Below are positions 1-9,009 of a DNA stretch of 64,000 bases, one piece after another. Where the stretch lies: assembly GCA_002368175.1 (NCBI GenBank), contig AP018173.1, positions 158,569 to 222,568 of the forward strand, given 5' to 3'. The stretch's first letter is position 1; every line of letters starts with the position of its first letter. The notes below the pieces were generated by a model that saw only the letters and a list, made by a program, of their open reading frames with translations, was not told the origin of the DNA and did not search any database. This DNA comes from Calothrix sp. NIES-2098. GTDB taxonomy: Bacteria > Cyanobacteriota > Cyanobacteriia > Cyanobacteriales > Nostocaceae. A program made the translations under genes and the position numbers.

Positions 1-789
1 CTCTGCTAGTCGAAGTAGTACACCAGCTTTCATATCAGTGCGATTAATTTCGTTACAGAGTTGATGGCATTCAGCATAATATTTTCTAGCATTTTCATAA
101 TCCTTTTGAAGAAAGTATAATCGACCTAAGTTCAGCAATGGGGCTGCTTGATAATACAAATATGGAGAACCCCATTCACTATATAGTTCACGATACTGAG
201 TTAAAGACTTATGAAGTTCATCATAACTTGCATGGAAGTTTTGGAGCTTGAAGTAGAGATTACCAAGCACATTACGTAGTTCCGCTTCTTGAGCTGCCAA
301 AGCCTTGTCTTTATGAACTTTAGTTTGTTCAATAACTACAATTTCTAAAGCTTGGCAATAGCACTTTAAGGCAGATTCTAAGTGTTTTTGGCGAAGTAAT
401 AAAGTTCCTAAATATCGTAGTGACTGGCATTCGCCTACAGGATTTTTAATTAATTGGAATTTCTGTAGTGACTCATCAAATTGCTGTCGGGCTTTATCAA
501 ATTTTTCTTGTTCCATATAAGCCCATCCTAGCTCATTTAAGAGTTGTCCTTGTGCTGAAATATTATCTAGAGCTTTAGCACAACTAAGAACAATAGTTCC
601 ACATTTTACATAGTCATTCCAATATCCCTTGTACCACAATTCTGTACTTATACATTCCCATATTTCCTTCAACTTATTAAAAGCACGAACGCTTTGAGAA
701 TTACGTAATAAACAAAACTCTTGATAGCTTTTTAGAAGACTAGGTAGATTTAACCTTTCTTCAGATACGAGTAAGTCAGTTGTATTCAT
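1..789 (-). CDS. TPR-repeat protein, partial at the window edge
   Basis: An open frame of 263 codons starts with ATG at 789 and runs off the left edge without a stop. The translation is helical, with repeated pairs resembling tetratricopeptide repeats; for example QLLNELGWAYMEQEKFDKA, QSLRYLGTLLLRQKHLESA and PLLNLGRLYFLQKDYENA carry the A/G/Y/F spacing of TPR helices. It begins 24 bases downstream of the STAND NTPase gene on the same strand, so the two are probably co-transcribed. TPR arrays usually form the ligand- or partner-sensing part of STAND proteins, and here that part may have been split off as a separate polypeptide. The C-terminus is unseen, so an additional domain cannot be excluded. 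Confidence 0.8.
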   Translation of the reverse strand, partial: MNTTDLLVSEERLNLPSLLKSYQEFCLLRNSQSVRAFNKLKEIWECISTELWYKGYWNDYVKCGTIVLSCAKALDNISAQGQLLNELGWAYMEQEKFDKARQQFDESLQKFQLIKNPVGECQSLRYLGTLLLRQKHLESALKCYCQALEIVVIEQTKVHKDKALAAQEAELRNVLGNLYFKLQNFHASYDELHKSLTQYRELYSEWGSPYLYYQAAPLLNLGRLYFLQKDYENARKYYAECHQLCNEINRTDMKAGVLLRLAE

Positions 790-813
790 AATTACTTTCT
801 ATTTCGTAACTTT

Positions 814-2154
814 TTATATACCAAACTTCCACCTAGTTATTTGTTCTAATTCTTCAAGTGATGGTTGCCATTTCTCTAATAATCCACTACGTATACTTCT
901 CCTCACCCACGGATGTAAATCATATCTTTGATTACCCTTAACGTCTTGTGCGTGTAAAATTAAAGACCATCTCTCTAGTTGAGTCCGTGCAGCTCTTCCA
1001 TCTGAATCTGATAGCTCCAAAGTACCGCATAATTCTTCTAGAGGAACACCTGCGTCTACCCGACCCATATAATGCAGTACTTTTTTGGCTGCATCACTAA
1101 TTCGCTGCCATGCTGTTTCTAGGGTAAATCGATAAAATACTTCAACTTCTCCGTCAGCTTTCTCTAAGGCTGATAGAACTGGCTCTAACGCTTGATCGTC
1201 ACAAACACGTCCAATAACAAAATGCAGTGCTAGTGGGGCACCACAGGATAACTCATGCACACGATGTAGCTGTTCATCATCCGCCTGTAACAGGGCTAGT
1301 ATGTTTTTACACTCTGCTGCCTCAAATAACAATTTGCGTGACCATTCTTCTTCTAGTCCTGGACATTCAATTGGTTTGACAAATGAAGGACTGCTCTTGA
1401 GACGGCTGGTTAAAAGTGCCCGACTGGGGTTTAGCATCCGGACAAGCTTAGAAAGAATATCTTCTATATCTGCCGTTTCAGCATTATCCAAAACAACTAG
1501 TAGTTTTTCTTTTCTAAGACATCTGATTACCTGTTCTCGTTCTGGAGGACAATCTAATTGCCGAGATATTTCGTAAAGAAACTGATCCCAATCAAGAGTC
1601 TCAGATTCATTTGTAATACGATTTTCAACTAGCTCACTCTCCCTAGCTTGAACCCACAGCACATCAGTAAATACATTTTTTGCGAGTGCTGCTTTAGCAA
1701 TTTGACTAGCAGCTTCAGTCTTACCATATCCTGCAACGCCATTTAAGGAAAGAATAGGCAATTCCAGGGAATCAGTTAACTGACTAAGCACTCTTTCAAT
1801 TAGTCGCTCGCGTCCCCACACTGTTTGGCAGCGAGCATTAGGTATATACAATCCACGATGCTGTGTCTTTTTTTCTAAGTCATTGACTTTTGCTTCTCGA
1901 AAATTATTGGTTGGTTTTTGACTTCTTGGGGTGTCATCAACAATTTCTTCCCAATTTTTTATTCCTACAGCATCACAGATAGCAACAAATACATCTCGGT
2001 CAATTGGCTCCCCCCTCCTAAACCGCTTTAAGGTTGATTCTGTAGTTTGGGCAGCCTCACACCAAGTAACAGATGTTGCTGCCCATCCTTTCTTTCTTCT
2101 CGCTTGATCAACAATTTTTAGACCTTGTTTAGATGCTCTAAGAGAAATTGCCAT
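814..2154 (-). CDS. STAND (NB-ARC-type) NTPase with N-terminal HTH-like domain
   Basis: This 446-residue protein has an N-terminal helical domain (about 1-75) of the helix-turn-helix-like kind that precedes many cyanobacterial NB-ARC proteins. A P-loop NTPase core follows, with Walker A GVAGYGKT at 139-146, Walker B LLVVLDNAE at 218-226 and the sensor-like LLTSR near 247-251. The C-terminal 120 residues look like a winged helix. STAND NTPases are ATP-driven switches used in signalling and, in bacteria, often in phage sensing. A TPR-protein gene follows 24 bases downstream on the same strand and probably supplies the sensor repeats. The upstream 250 bases carry no gene. No obvious effector domain is visible, so a defence role is only inferred. 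Confidence 0.85.
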   Translation of the reverse strand: MAISLRASKQGLKIVDQARRKKGWAATSVTWCEAAQTTESTLKRFRRGEPIDRDVFVAICDAVGIKNWEEIVDDTPRSQKPTNNFREAKVNDLEKKTQHRGLYIPNARCQTVWGRERLIERVLSQLTDSLELPILSLNGVAGYGKTEAASQIAKAALAKNVFTDVLWVQARESELVENRITNESETLDWDQFLYEISRQLDCPPEREQVIRCLRKEKLLVVLDNAETADIEDILSKLVRMLNPSRALLTSRLKSSPSFVKPIECPGLEEEWSRKLLFEAAECKNILALLQADDEQLHRVHELSCGAPLALHFVIGRVCDDQALEPVLSALEKADGEVEVFYRFTLETAWQRISDAAKKVLHYMGRVDAGVPLEELCGTLELSDSDGRAARTQLERWSLILHAQDVKGNQRYDLHPWVRRSIRSGLLEKWQPSLEELEQITRWKFGI

Positions 2155-2443
2155 ACTTAAGCATATTTAAATACAAGTATATATTCCAACAAAAACTCTT
2201 TCCTTGCGGTTTTATAAACGCATTCGCTAGCTTTGCACAATTTAACTGATATGCCACGTTTAGCCAACGCTTGGCTTCTATTCGGCTCAATTTTGGTTCA
2301 CTTTAGAAGTAGTCACAAAGATAAGCCAAAACTAGAACGTTGAAATCTAGGTGCATCGGGGATTCTAGAGATATGAGACGAACGCCAGCACTAACCGAAC
2401 GTCTCCTTTGTTCAACCAAATAGCTTGTTTAAGGACGACTTTG

Positions 2444-2629
2444 ATGAAACCCCAACAACAGCCCTTCATCCACACTGATGTACCCATCATAACAACTGTA
2501 CCTGTTGACCCTGCTACGTTACCTCAGTGTTGGGTCAATGCACCTGGATTGATCTTGGCAACCGCTGCTTTAATTCGAGCAGTTACCACCCTGATTCAGG
2601 TCTTACGAGAGCCTCGTAAACAAAAATAG
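2444..2629 (+). CDS. small hypothetical protein
   Basis: A 61-residue frame starts at ATG 2444, preceded by AAGGA seven bases upstream, a better start than an in-frame TTG at 2408. The product is proline-rich at the N-terminus and has a hydrophobic stretch (about 33-50, LILATAALIRAVTTLIQVL), so it may be a small membrane or amphipathic protein. A strong intrinsic terminator follows immediately (2646-2680), which supports a real transcription unit. No family is recognised. Confidence 0.5.
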   Translation: MKPQQQPFIHTDVPIITTVPVDPATLPQCWVNAPGLILATAALIRAVTTLIQVLREPRKQK

Positions 2630-2645
2630 TCGGATTAATTACAGG

Positions 2646-2682
2646 TCGTACCTTCTTTTCTTGAGAAGGTACGATTTTTTCT
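2646..2682 (+). terminator. intrinsic terminator
   Basis: Perfect 11-bp stem TCGTACCTTCT (2646-2656) / AGAAGGTACGA (2664-2674) with a 7-base loop, followed by TTTTTT. It closes the small gene ending at 2629. Confidence 0.85.
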
Positions 2683-2948
2683 TTGTATACAACGAAGAAC
2701 CCCCAAATTCTTTGGAAGACATCGTACAAAATTTGTGTAATAGTATACAATTATTTTAGCGCTCGCCCCTTCGCCTTTCCCCCAGAACTACCCCGGCAAG
2801 TAAAGACCTGAAGAATCGCACTTGCTTGGCGTGGCCATAGCGACTGGTAGTATGCAAAGATGTGTGGCCCAAAGTCTGCTGCACCAATTGCACAGGTACT
2901 AGCAGTACAAAAGCTTAAGCAAATTCATACAAGCTAGGCGATCGCATT

Positions 2949-3362
2949 TTAATCAATGACTTGCCTTCTACTAGATTTAATCTGTCCACGCTTGGTTTTA
3001 CTATCAAGGCGTTTTTTTTGCGAACTGCGCGTTGGCTTAGTAGATTTGCGTTTTCTCTTGAATACAACTGCGCTTTTAATAAGTTCTTTAAGTCGTTCTA
3101 AAGCCTCTTCCCGGTTCTGCTCTTGGCTGCGGTGTTCTTGGGCTTTGATGACAATTACTCCCTCTTGGGTAATGCGTCTATCGTTTAGCTTCAACAGCTG
3201 CTCTTTATAAAAAGCGGGTAATGATGAAGCTTCAATGTCAAAGCGTAAGTGGATGGCGGTAGCAACCTTGTTGACGTTTTGACCACCTGCTCCTTGTGAG
3301 CGAATCGCGCTAATTTCGAGTTCGCTATCTGGGATGAGAATTTTTTGAGAAATTTGCAGCAT
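2949..3362 (-). CDS. arfB: peptidyl-tRNA hydrolase ArfB (class-I release-factor family)
   Basis: This 137-residue protein has the release-factor catalytic loop GAGGQNVNK, with the GGQ tripeptide at 26-28, and a basic lysine/arginine-rich C-terminal tail (about 100-137) typical of ArfB/YaeJ. The family rescues stalled ribosomes by hydrolysing the peptidyl-tRNA ester, with the basic tail probing an empty mRNA channel. Length and architecture match the family. A HIP1-containing spacer separates it from the recombinase gene on the same strand. It is a housekeeping-type gene, unusual on a small plasmid, and consistent with a large secondary replicon. Confidence 0.9.
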   Translation of the reverse strand: MLQISQKILIPDSELEISAIRSQGAGGQNVNKVATAIHLRFDIEASSLPAFYKEQLLKLNDRRITQEGVIVIKAQEHRSQEQNREEALERLKELIKSAVVFKRKRKSTKPTRSSQKKRLDSKTKRGQIKSSRRQVID

Positions 3363-3474
3363 ACCTTATATATAGCGTAGCGCGATGGCGCAAGCGATCG
3401 CCTATGGTGGGCACTACAGTTTTAGGGCAACCGTGGATTTTACCAAGCAGCAATAGCATGAAGCGATCGCTTCT

Positions 3475-4560
3475 TTAAAACCTTGGCAGCACTGTACCCG
3501 TGCCCGCGTTTTTCTTCGTGCGGACATAAGCCTTTGTTGTATCGGTTTTACTATGCCCCAACTGGTTTTGCACCTCAAAAACATTCTTATAATGCACCGC
3601 CCTGGTTGCATGAGAGTGCCTTAGCCAGTGACAAGAAAATTCTATTTTGGCCACTTCAGATATATCTTGAATCAACCGTTTAATTGCGCGATCGCTCAAC
3701 GGCAAGCCCCTTTTTTTTGGGTCAGGTGACATATTCGGGAAAACTGGCATCTTGTCACTAGCCATCCCCCGGTACTTTTTAAACTGCGATGATGTCTCGT
3801 GGTCTAACCCAATCTCCCGGTACTTCCCACCCTTCCCTCGAAACTTAATTGTGTAATACCCCCTTTGCCTATCCTCCGGTGTTGGGTCAAATTGCCATTG
3901 AAAGTTGTGCCAATATAAACCCGGATAATCTTCTTTGGGTTTCCCTGGTTCATCACCTGGAACAGTTACACGACCAACTTCACCAACCCGCATCCCACTA
4001 TAAAAAAGCAAACTAAAAACTAGCCAGTGCTTCCCTCCCAACTGCTTGGCTGCTTGGGCAAGTTTCGCCATCTCCCAATCTTCTAAATACCGCTCTGCCT
4101 TCGGTAACTCACTGAAATTGTCGTAATTTATAGTACTTGCAATATTCCTCAGGAAATAGCCAACATTTTCTCCACTCCCGTAACTCCAGAGCGAACGCAA
4201 CATCAATACTTGGTTAGATTTAGTATAAGGGGAAACCTCACCCCAAGAGGCAATAAATTCAAGTAACTTTGGTTGCTGGATTAATCTTAAATCAGGTATA
4301 CCTTCATTGCGTACCCAATCGAGTAATTTTTGACCAAAATGATAGTATTTCCGCTTAGTTTGCTCGCGGTTCTGACTACCCGCCCAAGCCACGATTAACT
4401 CCTCATCACTACCCACAGCAGGAGTGCGGTAATAATACTGCCTAATAACCTCGCTAACCAGCTCCGGAGTAACTTGTTGCTTAGTATTCTGAGTTACACT
4501 TATGTGCTGGTCGCTCGAGAGAATTTCTACGGAGCTAACCTCGATACCTTCGACTGACAT
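3475..4560 (-). CDS. tyrosine recombinase / phage-type integrase
   Basis: The frame is open upstream to 4740, but the most plausible start is ATG at 4560, giving 361 residues; the upstream 60 residues have an unrelated composition. An N-terminal SAM-like core-binding domain is followed by the catalytic domain: arginine in YSGMRVGEVGRV, HxxR in HWLRHSHATRA, then LGHSKTDTTKAYVRTK with the H and the nucleophilic tyrosine near the end. All key residues are present, so the enzyme is probably active. It resembles cyanobacterial plasmid integrases. An inverted repeat (4594-4623) lies upstream of this start and could be regulatory. Confidence 0.85.
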   Translation of the reverse strand: MSVEGIEVSSVEILSSDQHISVTQNTKQQVTPELVSEVIRQYYYRTPAVGSDEELIVAWAGSQNREQTKRKYYHFGQKLLDWVRNEGIPDLRLIQQPKLLEFIASWGEVSPYTKSNQVLMLRSLWSYGSGENVGYFLRNIASTINYDNFSELPKAERYLEDWEMAKLAQAAKQLGGKHWLVFSLLFYSGMRVGEVGRVTVPGDEPGKPKEDYPGLYWHNFQWQFDPTPEDRQRGYYTIKFRGKGGKYREIGLDHETSSQFKKYRGMASDKMPVFPNMSPDPKKRGLPLSDRAIKRLIQDISEVAKIEFSCHWLRHSHATRAVHYKNVFEVQNQLGHSKTDTTKAYVRTKKNAGTGTVLPRF

Positions 4561-4593
4561 ATCAGAAAAATATTTACTCGACCATAAACATAT

Positions 4594-4628
4594 AGCTTCC
4601 TGGAAGTGCAGTTTCAGGAAGCTTTTAT
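4594..4628 (+). terminator. hairpin with short T-run upstream of the integrase
   Basis: Nine-bp inverted repeat AGCTTCCTG (4594-4602) / CAGGAAGCT (4615-4623), followed by TTTTAT on the plus strand. It could be a weak terminator or an operator for the integrase. It falls inside the frame only if the longer integrase start is used. Confidence 0.35.
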
Positions 4629-4732
4629 ATTCTACAATGCAAGCGTGGATATGCCGGCATTGCCCCCAACTGTATTTGTGGTCAAAGTCCGCCCCGGCTT
4701 TGGGGTTTTTTGAGTTCAAGATGTTACAGGGC

Positions 4733-5254
4733 TTAATCAATCTCTGTTACTAGCCATTGCCACTCGGTTACTACAGAGTTGGGGATATTTAGAACCAATG
4801 GCTTTCCACTCTCTACTGGCACATGAAGTTTGAGCGCATCGATGGTTGGCAGTTTGGCTAAGACATCAGTTAATTGATATTCACCCACATTGGAAGCGGG
4901 TGCAGTTACAGCATAAGCATCTGACGCCAACAGCAATTTTCCACCTGCTGTTTCAATTTCTAATGGTTGGGGGTGAGCAATTTCAACCACACCAGGAAAC
5001 CCTACCAAGCGTAACCTTAAGTCTTTAACTGGATTGTTGTAATTTTGTTTGAACAGCAGCACTTGCCAAGCATATCCAAATTCATCTTTGATGGATACTT
5101 GCGAGTGGTAGCGCAAAACGCTAGGTGAATCGTGATGTTGACGCAGCAGCGCCTGTGCTGGCTCCACACCCCATCCAGCAAAAGTTAACACTAGAATGAT
5201 TACCAGGGCGCAACGCCAAAAATATTGCCAAAATTTTCGCTTTTGTTGACACAT
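4733..5254 (-). CDS. DUF3122 family exported protein
   Basis: With the start at ATG 5254 the protein is 173 residues: a basic N-terminus, a hydrophobic segment (CALVIILVLTFAGW) and a likely signal-peptidase site after PAQA. The mature part (LLRQHHDSPSVLRYHS..., DEFGYAWQVLLFKQ) matches the cyanobacterial DUF3122 family as I know it. It is predicted to be periplasmic or thylakoid-lumenal; its function is unknown. The start lies 11 bases downstream of the end of the IS-interrupted gene on the same strand, so the two were probably co-transcribed. Its 3' end overlaps the 5' extension of the integrase frame but not the preferred integrase start. Confidence 0.75.
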   Translation of the reverse strand: MCQQKRKFWQYFWRCALVIILVLTFAGWGVEPAQALLRQHHDSPSVLRYHSQVSIKDEFGYAWQVLLFKQNYNNPVKDLRLRLVGFPGVVEIAHPQPLEIETAGGKLLLASDAYAVTAPASNVGEYQLTDVLAKLPTIDALKLHVPVESGKPLVLNIPNSVVTEWQWLVTEID

Positions 5255-5504
5255 ACACTCAATACTTATTTGACTGGGTGATAAAGACCATCTTTTTGAG
5301 AAAATTTCCATCCCGTACTCATGGGGTCGCGGTTACGAGTCCAGTTGATAAATTCTTGGGCAGTTTTGGTTTCCCTTTCTGCAATTAAACTTTGAGGACT
5401 AACAGCGAGTCTTGCGGCAAGGTTTTCGTTGGTTCTGGGTTGCAGTTCAACTTGGGGTTGATGGTATGAATAAGCTTGTCGGCGTTGCATAATAGAGAGA
5501 TGAA

Positions 5505-5941
5505 TTGAGGTCATCTACTGTGCAATGTCCATACTGCGGAACTACGAAAATTCGTAAGAACGGAAAGCGAAAAGGTAAACAAAATTACATTTGCGTATCA
5601 TGCGATCGCCAATTTATTGATGTGTACGATCCGCCAAAAGGATACTCAGAGGAGCTCAAAGAAGAATGTTTAAAAATGTATCTTAATGGTATGGGTTTTC
5701 GTGGTATTGAACGGGTTAAAGGTGTACATCATACTACGATCATTTATTGGGTCAAACAACTAGGAGAAAAGTTGCCAGACGTTCCGAAAGAAGATATCGT
5801 ACCAGAAGTTGGAGAACTAGATGAATTAGAGACATTCATAGGTTCAAAAAAAACAAAATCTGGCTGTGGACAGCAGTAAATCACTTTACTCAAGGCATTT
5901 TAGCCTGGGTTTTAGGAGACCATAGTGCTGACACCTTTGAG
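5505..5941 (+). CDS. IS1 transposase InsA and start of InsB (interrupted)
   Basis: The first frame (5505-5879) encodes an N-terminal zinc-finger-like domain (CPYCGTTKIRKNGKRKGKQ... CVSCDRQF) followed by a helix-turn-helix region, as in IS1 InsA. The catalytic InsB part (DELETFIGS..., then NKIWLWTAVNHFTQGILAWVLGDHSADTFE) continues in the -1 frame after an A8 tract near 5848-5855. This is the normal IS1 arrangement, in which a programmed frameshift makes the fused transposase. The InsB frame is cut at 5941 by the nested ISAs1 element and resumes at 7501, so this copy cannot make an intact transposase. Confidence 0.85.
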
Positions 5942-7490
5942 CAGGGCGAACGCATCTTAATTGCTAATAAGAATTGGAAAGCAAATTCAAATATCTAGAA
6001 TAAAGACAGTTTTCTGAGATAAATATTGAATACAAATCAAAGGATAACCTTAGATATTTAAAATTTAATATTTGCCCTGAAGATATGATTTTAAATCAAC
6101 AATTAGCAGTAAGTGAACAAGATGACTTAATAACTGCGACCTGAATAGAAAATTAGTTATAGCCTGATTCAATGTCCTATAAAATCAGCTTGAAGCTAAG
6201 GAAAGTAATCTAGTTAAATATTGATTATCCATTGCAGCTAGAAATTGTTTGTTTTTTACTCCTACCTTCACCCGTTTCTCTTTACCTAATAGATTCACTG
6301 CAATGTGGCGCAGAACTGCAAAATTTTGTGGTGCGTTATCTTTTCTTATGCGGCAATTATCTTCGTTTAATGCTACATCCAATACCCAATGTAGTGAATT
6401 TTCAATTCCCCAATGGCTGCGAATAGAATTAGCAAACTTTTGGGCGTTATCTTCCAGGCTACTAATAAAATAACGGGTTTCTACAGTTGTCTCGCCATCT
6501 AATTCCCGTACAGACTCCACCATGCCTATGCTATTTAATTTTGCCCAAACTGAATCTGGGTCAAGCTTATTTCCGATATTAGATATCATTAGATAATGAC
6601 GAATTTCGTGACGACCATGACTAACTTCTTCTGTTTTATACGTGCTATGCTTTAATCCTTGGAAGCCTGTTCTTATTCCTTCAGCAATCAGTTCTTCTAC
6701 TTCATTAGCAAGATTTCCTTGATTCTTTTTTAAGGTAATTACGTAGTCTGCATCTTGCTGGGCAATTAACTTTACAATATTTTTTTGACAGCCTATTGCA
6801 TCTATTGTCACAATACACCCAGACAGTTCTAGCACCTTTAACAACTCTGGGATTGCTGTAATTTCATTGGAATGAGAATCTACTTTTACTTGACCTAACA
6901 CCATTCTATTTGTCGTTGCCCAGGCACTAACTATTTCAATCGCACTTTGCCCAGATGCTTTATCATTAGAACCACATAGAGTCTTACCGTCAATTGCTAC
7001 TATTTCCGCTGACGTTATCTTTTGTATTGTTCTCATCCATGACAGAAAACATTCTTGGAATTTTTGGGTATCTAATTGAGCAAATACCCTTGCAAATGTA
7101 TCGTGTGATGGTATCCCGTTTGGTAACTCCAAAAACGTTTTTAACCATTCATATTTCGTGCAGCCATATAGTTCAATTGCCACCCAACTATCTGCTCCAC
7201 AAATTACTGCACAGATGGCAATGGTAAGAATATCAATTAACTTGTGCCGTTTTGTGCGATCTACTCTTGGATCTTCCATCTGTGCAAAGTGGTCAGCAAT
7301 TGTAATTTTGGGCTTGAGCTTCACGCTTTTTTAGGTACTTGATTCTACATTTGACCATCCATCACTTTACCATCCTAGTCGCTTTAGTTATCCTCCATAC
7401 CACCGACTAAGACGGAACTTTGCCGCTAGATTTTCCTGCTTTTAGCCCTTTTTTAGTATTCTTGTACTATATTTAGATGCGTTTGCCCTG
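5942..7490 (-). mobile_element. ISAs1-family insertion sequence inside the IS1 element
   Basis: The ends are CAGGGCGAACGCATCTT (5942 on) and the complement CAGGGCAAACGCATCTA (from 7490), an imperfect terminal repeat. A 10-bp target duplication CACCTTTGAG lies at 5932-5941 and 7491-7500. Length is 1549 bp with one transposase gene on the minus strand. Removing it restores the IS1 InsB frame (SADTFE-PLWEIVEQW). Confidence 0.9.
6185..7324 (-). CDS. ISAs1-family DDE transposase
   Basis: This 379-residue protein has the N-terminal DDE_Tnp_1-associated region (HFAQMEDPRVDRTKRHKLIDILTIAICAVICGADSW). The DDE catalytic core follows, with AIDGKTLCGS (first D), VTIDAIGCQ (second D) and WGIENSLHWVLDVALNEDNCRIR (the E). 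All catalytic landmarks of the ISAs1 family are present and the frame is intact, so the element may still be mobile. It fills most of the nested IS, and the flanks are only IS ends. Confidence 0.93.
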   Translation of the reverse strand: MKLKPKITIADHFAQMEDPRVDRTKRHKLIDILTIAICAVICGADSWVAIELYGCTKYEWLKTFLELPNGIPSHDTFARVFAQLDTQKFQECFLSWMRTIQKITSAEIVAIDGKTLCGSNDKASGQSAIEIVSAWATTNRMVLGQVKVDSHSNEITAIPELLKVLELSGCIVTIDAIGCQKNIVKLIAQQDADYVITLKKNQGNLANEVEELIAEGIRTGFQGLKHSTYKTEEVSHGRHEIRHYLMISNIGNKLDPDSVWAKLNSIGMVESVRELDGETTVETRYFISSLEDNAQKFANSIRSHWGIENSLHWVLDVALNEDNCRIRKDNAPQNFAVLRHIAVNLLGKEKRVKVGVKNKQFLAAMDNQYLTRLLSLASS

Positions 7491-7500
7491 CACCTTTGAG

Positions 7501-7764
7501 CCATTATGGGAAATTGTTGAACAGTGGAAAAGCTATTTTTATGTGACCGATGGCTGGAAGGTTTATCCCAATTTTATACCTGATGGAGACCAAATTGTGA
7601 GTAAAACATATATGACGCGAGTGGAAAATGAAAATACCCGATTACGTCATTATCTTGCACGTCTTCACAGAAAAACTTTATGCTATTCCAAATCAGAACA
7701 AATGCTGAGACACTCAATTAAATTATTACTTCATTATTTGAAGTATCAAATTGTACCTACATAA
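7501..7764 (+). CDS. IS1 InsB C-terminal fragment
   Basis: The frame downstream of the nested element encodes PLWEIVEQWKSYFYVTDGWK..., with a conserved VTDGW and the C-terminal RVENENTRLRHYLARLHRKT of IS1 InsB. It is the second half of the transposase that starts at 5505. An in-frame ATG at 7477 lies inside the ISAs1 end and is not the natural start. Confidence 0.85.
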   Translation, partial: PLWEIVEQWKSYFYVTDGWKVYPNFIPDGDQIVSKTYMTRVENENTRLRHYLARLHRKTLCYSKSEQMLRHSIKLLLHYLKYQIVPT

Positions 7765-8326
7765 ATAAATTCATCTCTCTATTCAGCAACGCCAGCTTGT
7801 CTTTTTGCTCTAGTGTTGTATCTACCAGAGGCCATCGCTCTCTCCATCTGCTCCAACTTCTTAGTAATCGCTTCTAGTTTGGTTTCCAGCTTCTTTTCTA
7901 GCTGCTTAACTGCAAAACTACTAGGGGTAATATCGATATCAATATTGCTATCAAACTGAGCTATCAATTCCTCTAAGGCTTGCAGCAATGCAATTGTATG
8001 ACCTTGCCGATGTAGTTTTGATAGTTCTCTGACTGCTGGAATTAGAGCAGTAGGCACGCGAATCATTTCGCTTGGTGGAGTCTTGTGGTCAGCCATGATA
8101 TCAATTTTGATAGCAATAAACTGATTTTAGGATGAAAGCGATCGCCCTCACCCAATACAAGCGTTCACGTAGTGTCTCGCAGAGAGGAAACTAAAGCGAT
8201 GAGGCAAGAGCGATGGCACGAATAGCACTCAGGTGAGTTTACTTTCCGAACACTTTATTAAGCACATCCGCAATGAGATATTATGTAACAAAAACATTAA
8301 TAAAATTAATTTTTTCCAGCAAAATT

Positions 8327-8821
8327 ATGATGAAAATTTTTTATAAGAATGTGATTTTTGGATTATTAGCTTTACTAATTACCATACTTATTTGCGGTAC
8401 AATTCCGACTTGGGCAGCAAACCCTAATTTAGATGGCGACTCACAGCCTACAAGAATCAAGCTAAATGAATGTCTTGCAGATGTAAAAGAGGTGACAGCT
8501 TGGGGCGAGGAAGAAACATTGGATGCAGCTCGTGAAACTTGTGAACTCCGCAAAGCTCACGCCCAACAAAAGACGCGGTTTTTAACATCTTTAAAGAAAC
8601 TACAACAGGAGTATAAAGATTCTACAAATCACGGATTTGATAAACATTTACCTACAGCTATTGCAGATTCATGGACAATTGTGAAAAGTTGCATTGATTT
8701 CAAAGAAGGATTTACATATCCCCACAATATAGCTTTATTGAAAGTGCCAGAGAATGTTCGCATTCGTTGTTACTCGCTAGGTGCAGATTTAGTAGAATCC
8801 GCACTGTTTAATCAAAAATAA
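8327..8821 (+). CDS. exported hypothetical protein
   Basis: The preferred start is ATG 8327 (164 residues) rather than 8273, because it gives a classical signal peptide: MMKIFYKN, then a hydrophobic core VIFGLLALLITILICG, then a cleavage site near TWAANP. The mature part has four cysteines (C in LNECLAD, ETCELR, SCIDF, RCYSL) that could form two disulfides in the periplasm. No family is recognised. It lies just upstream of the Tn554-type recombinase genes on the same strand, separated by 188 bases of AT-rich DNA. Confidence 0.6.
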   Translation: MMKIFYKNVIFGLLALLITILICGTIPTWAANPNLDGDSQPTRIKLNECLADVKEVTAWGEEETLDAARETCELRKAHAQQKTRFLTSLKKLQQEYKDSTNHGFDKHLPTAIADSWTIVKSCIDFKEGFTYPHNIALLKVPENVRIRCYSLGADLVESALFNQK

Positions 8822-9009
8822 AAGTCCAGCAGATTTAGTAGAGCGATCGCGCTACACGCTATCATCCATCCAACCGCACTTAGGGCTTATATTTAGCTAA
8901 TTTATTTATTTCTACCACGTAAACAACAACAATGTTGACTAGTCATTCTGTACGTCGTATAATTTTAATATATTGCTATTCTACAACGTAAATTAAATAA
9001 ACCAAGTAA

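Larger units (their letters stand above)
5481..7793 (+). mobile_element. IS1-family element, split by a nested ISAs1-family element
   Basis: The terminal inverted repeats begin GGCGTTGC and continue, after a 2-bp mismatch, with AATAGAGAGATGAATT (5481-5506 and complement 7768-7793). An 8-bp target duplication AGCTTGTC lies at 5473-5480 and 7794-7801. Without the nested element the IS is 754 bp, close to the usual IS1 size of about 768 bp. It encodes InsA-like (5505-5879) and InsB-like reading frames, the latter in two pieces. Confidence 0.9.
5266..8096 (-). pseudogene. coiled-coil/HTH-like gene split by an IS1-family insertion
   Basis: The N-terminal part is 7794-8096 (101 residues) and the C-terminal part is 5266-5480. 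Both flank the IS1-type element and share its 8-bp target duplication AGCTTGTC. Removing the element and one copy of the duplication rejoins the frame exactly as ...TRAKRQA-YSYHQPQ..., predicting a 169-residue protein. The N-terminal half has a short DNA-binding-like stretch, then a coiled coil (VKQLEKKLETKLEAITKKLEQMERAM). The C-terminal half is a compact domain with LAARLAVSPQSLI, EFINWTRNRDP and GLYHPV, similar to the tail of the DprA-like protein at 21150. The function was probably DNA-binding. The two halves may still be expressed as truncated peptides. Confidence 0.8.

Noticed and set aside
8830..9009. Left end of the Tn554-type element
   Set aside because: Similar short strings (TACCACGTAAA, TACAACGTAAA) are present but no convincing match to a right end was found, so no boundary is claimed.
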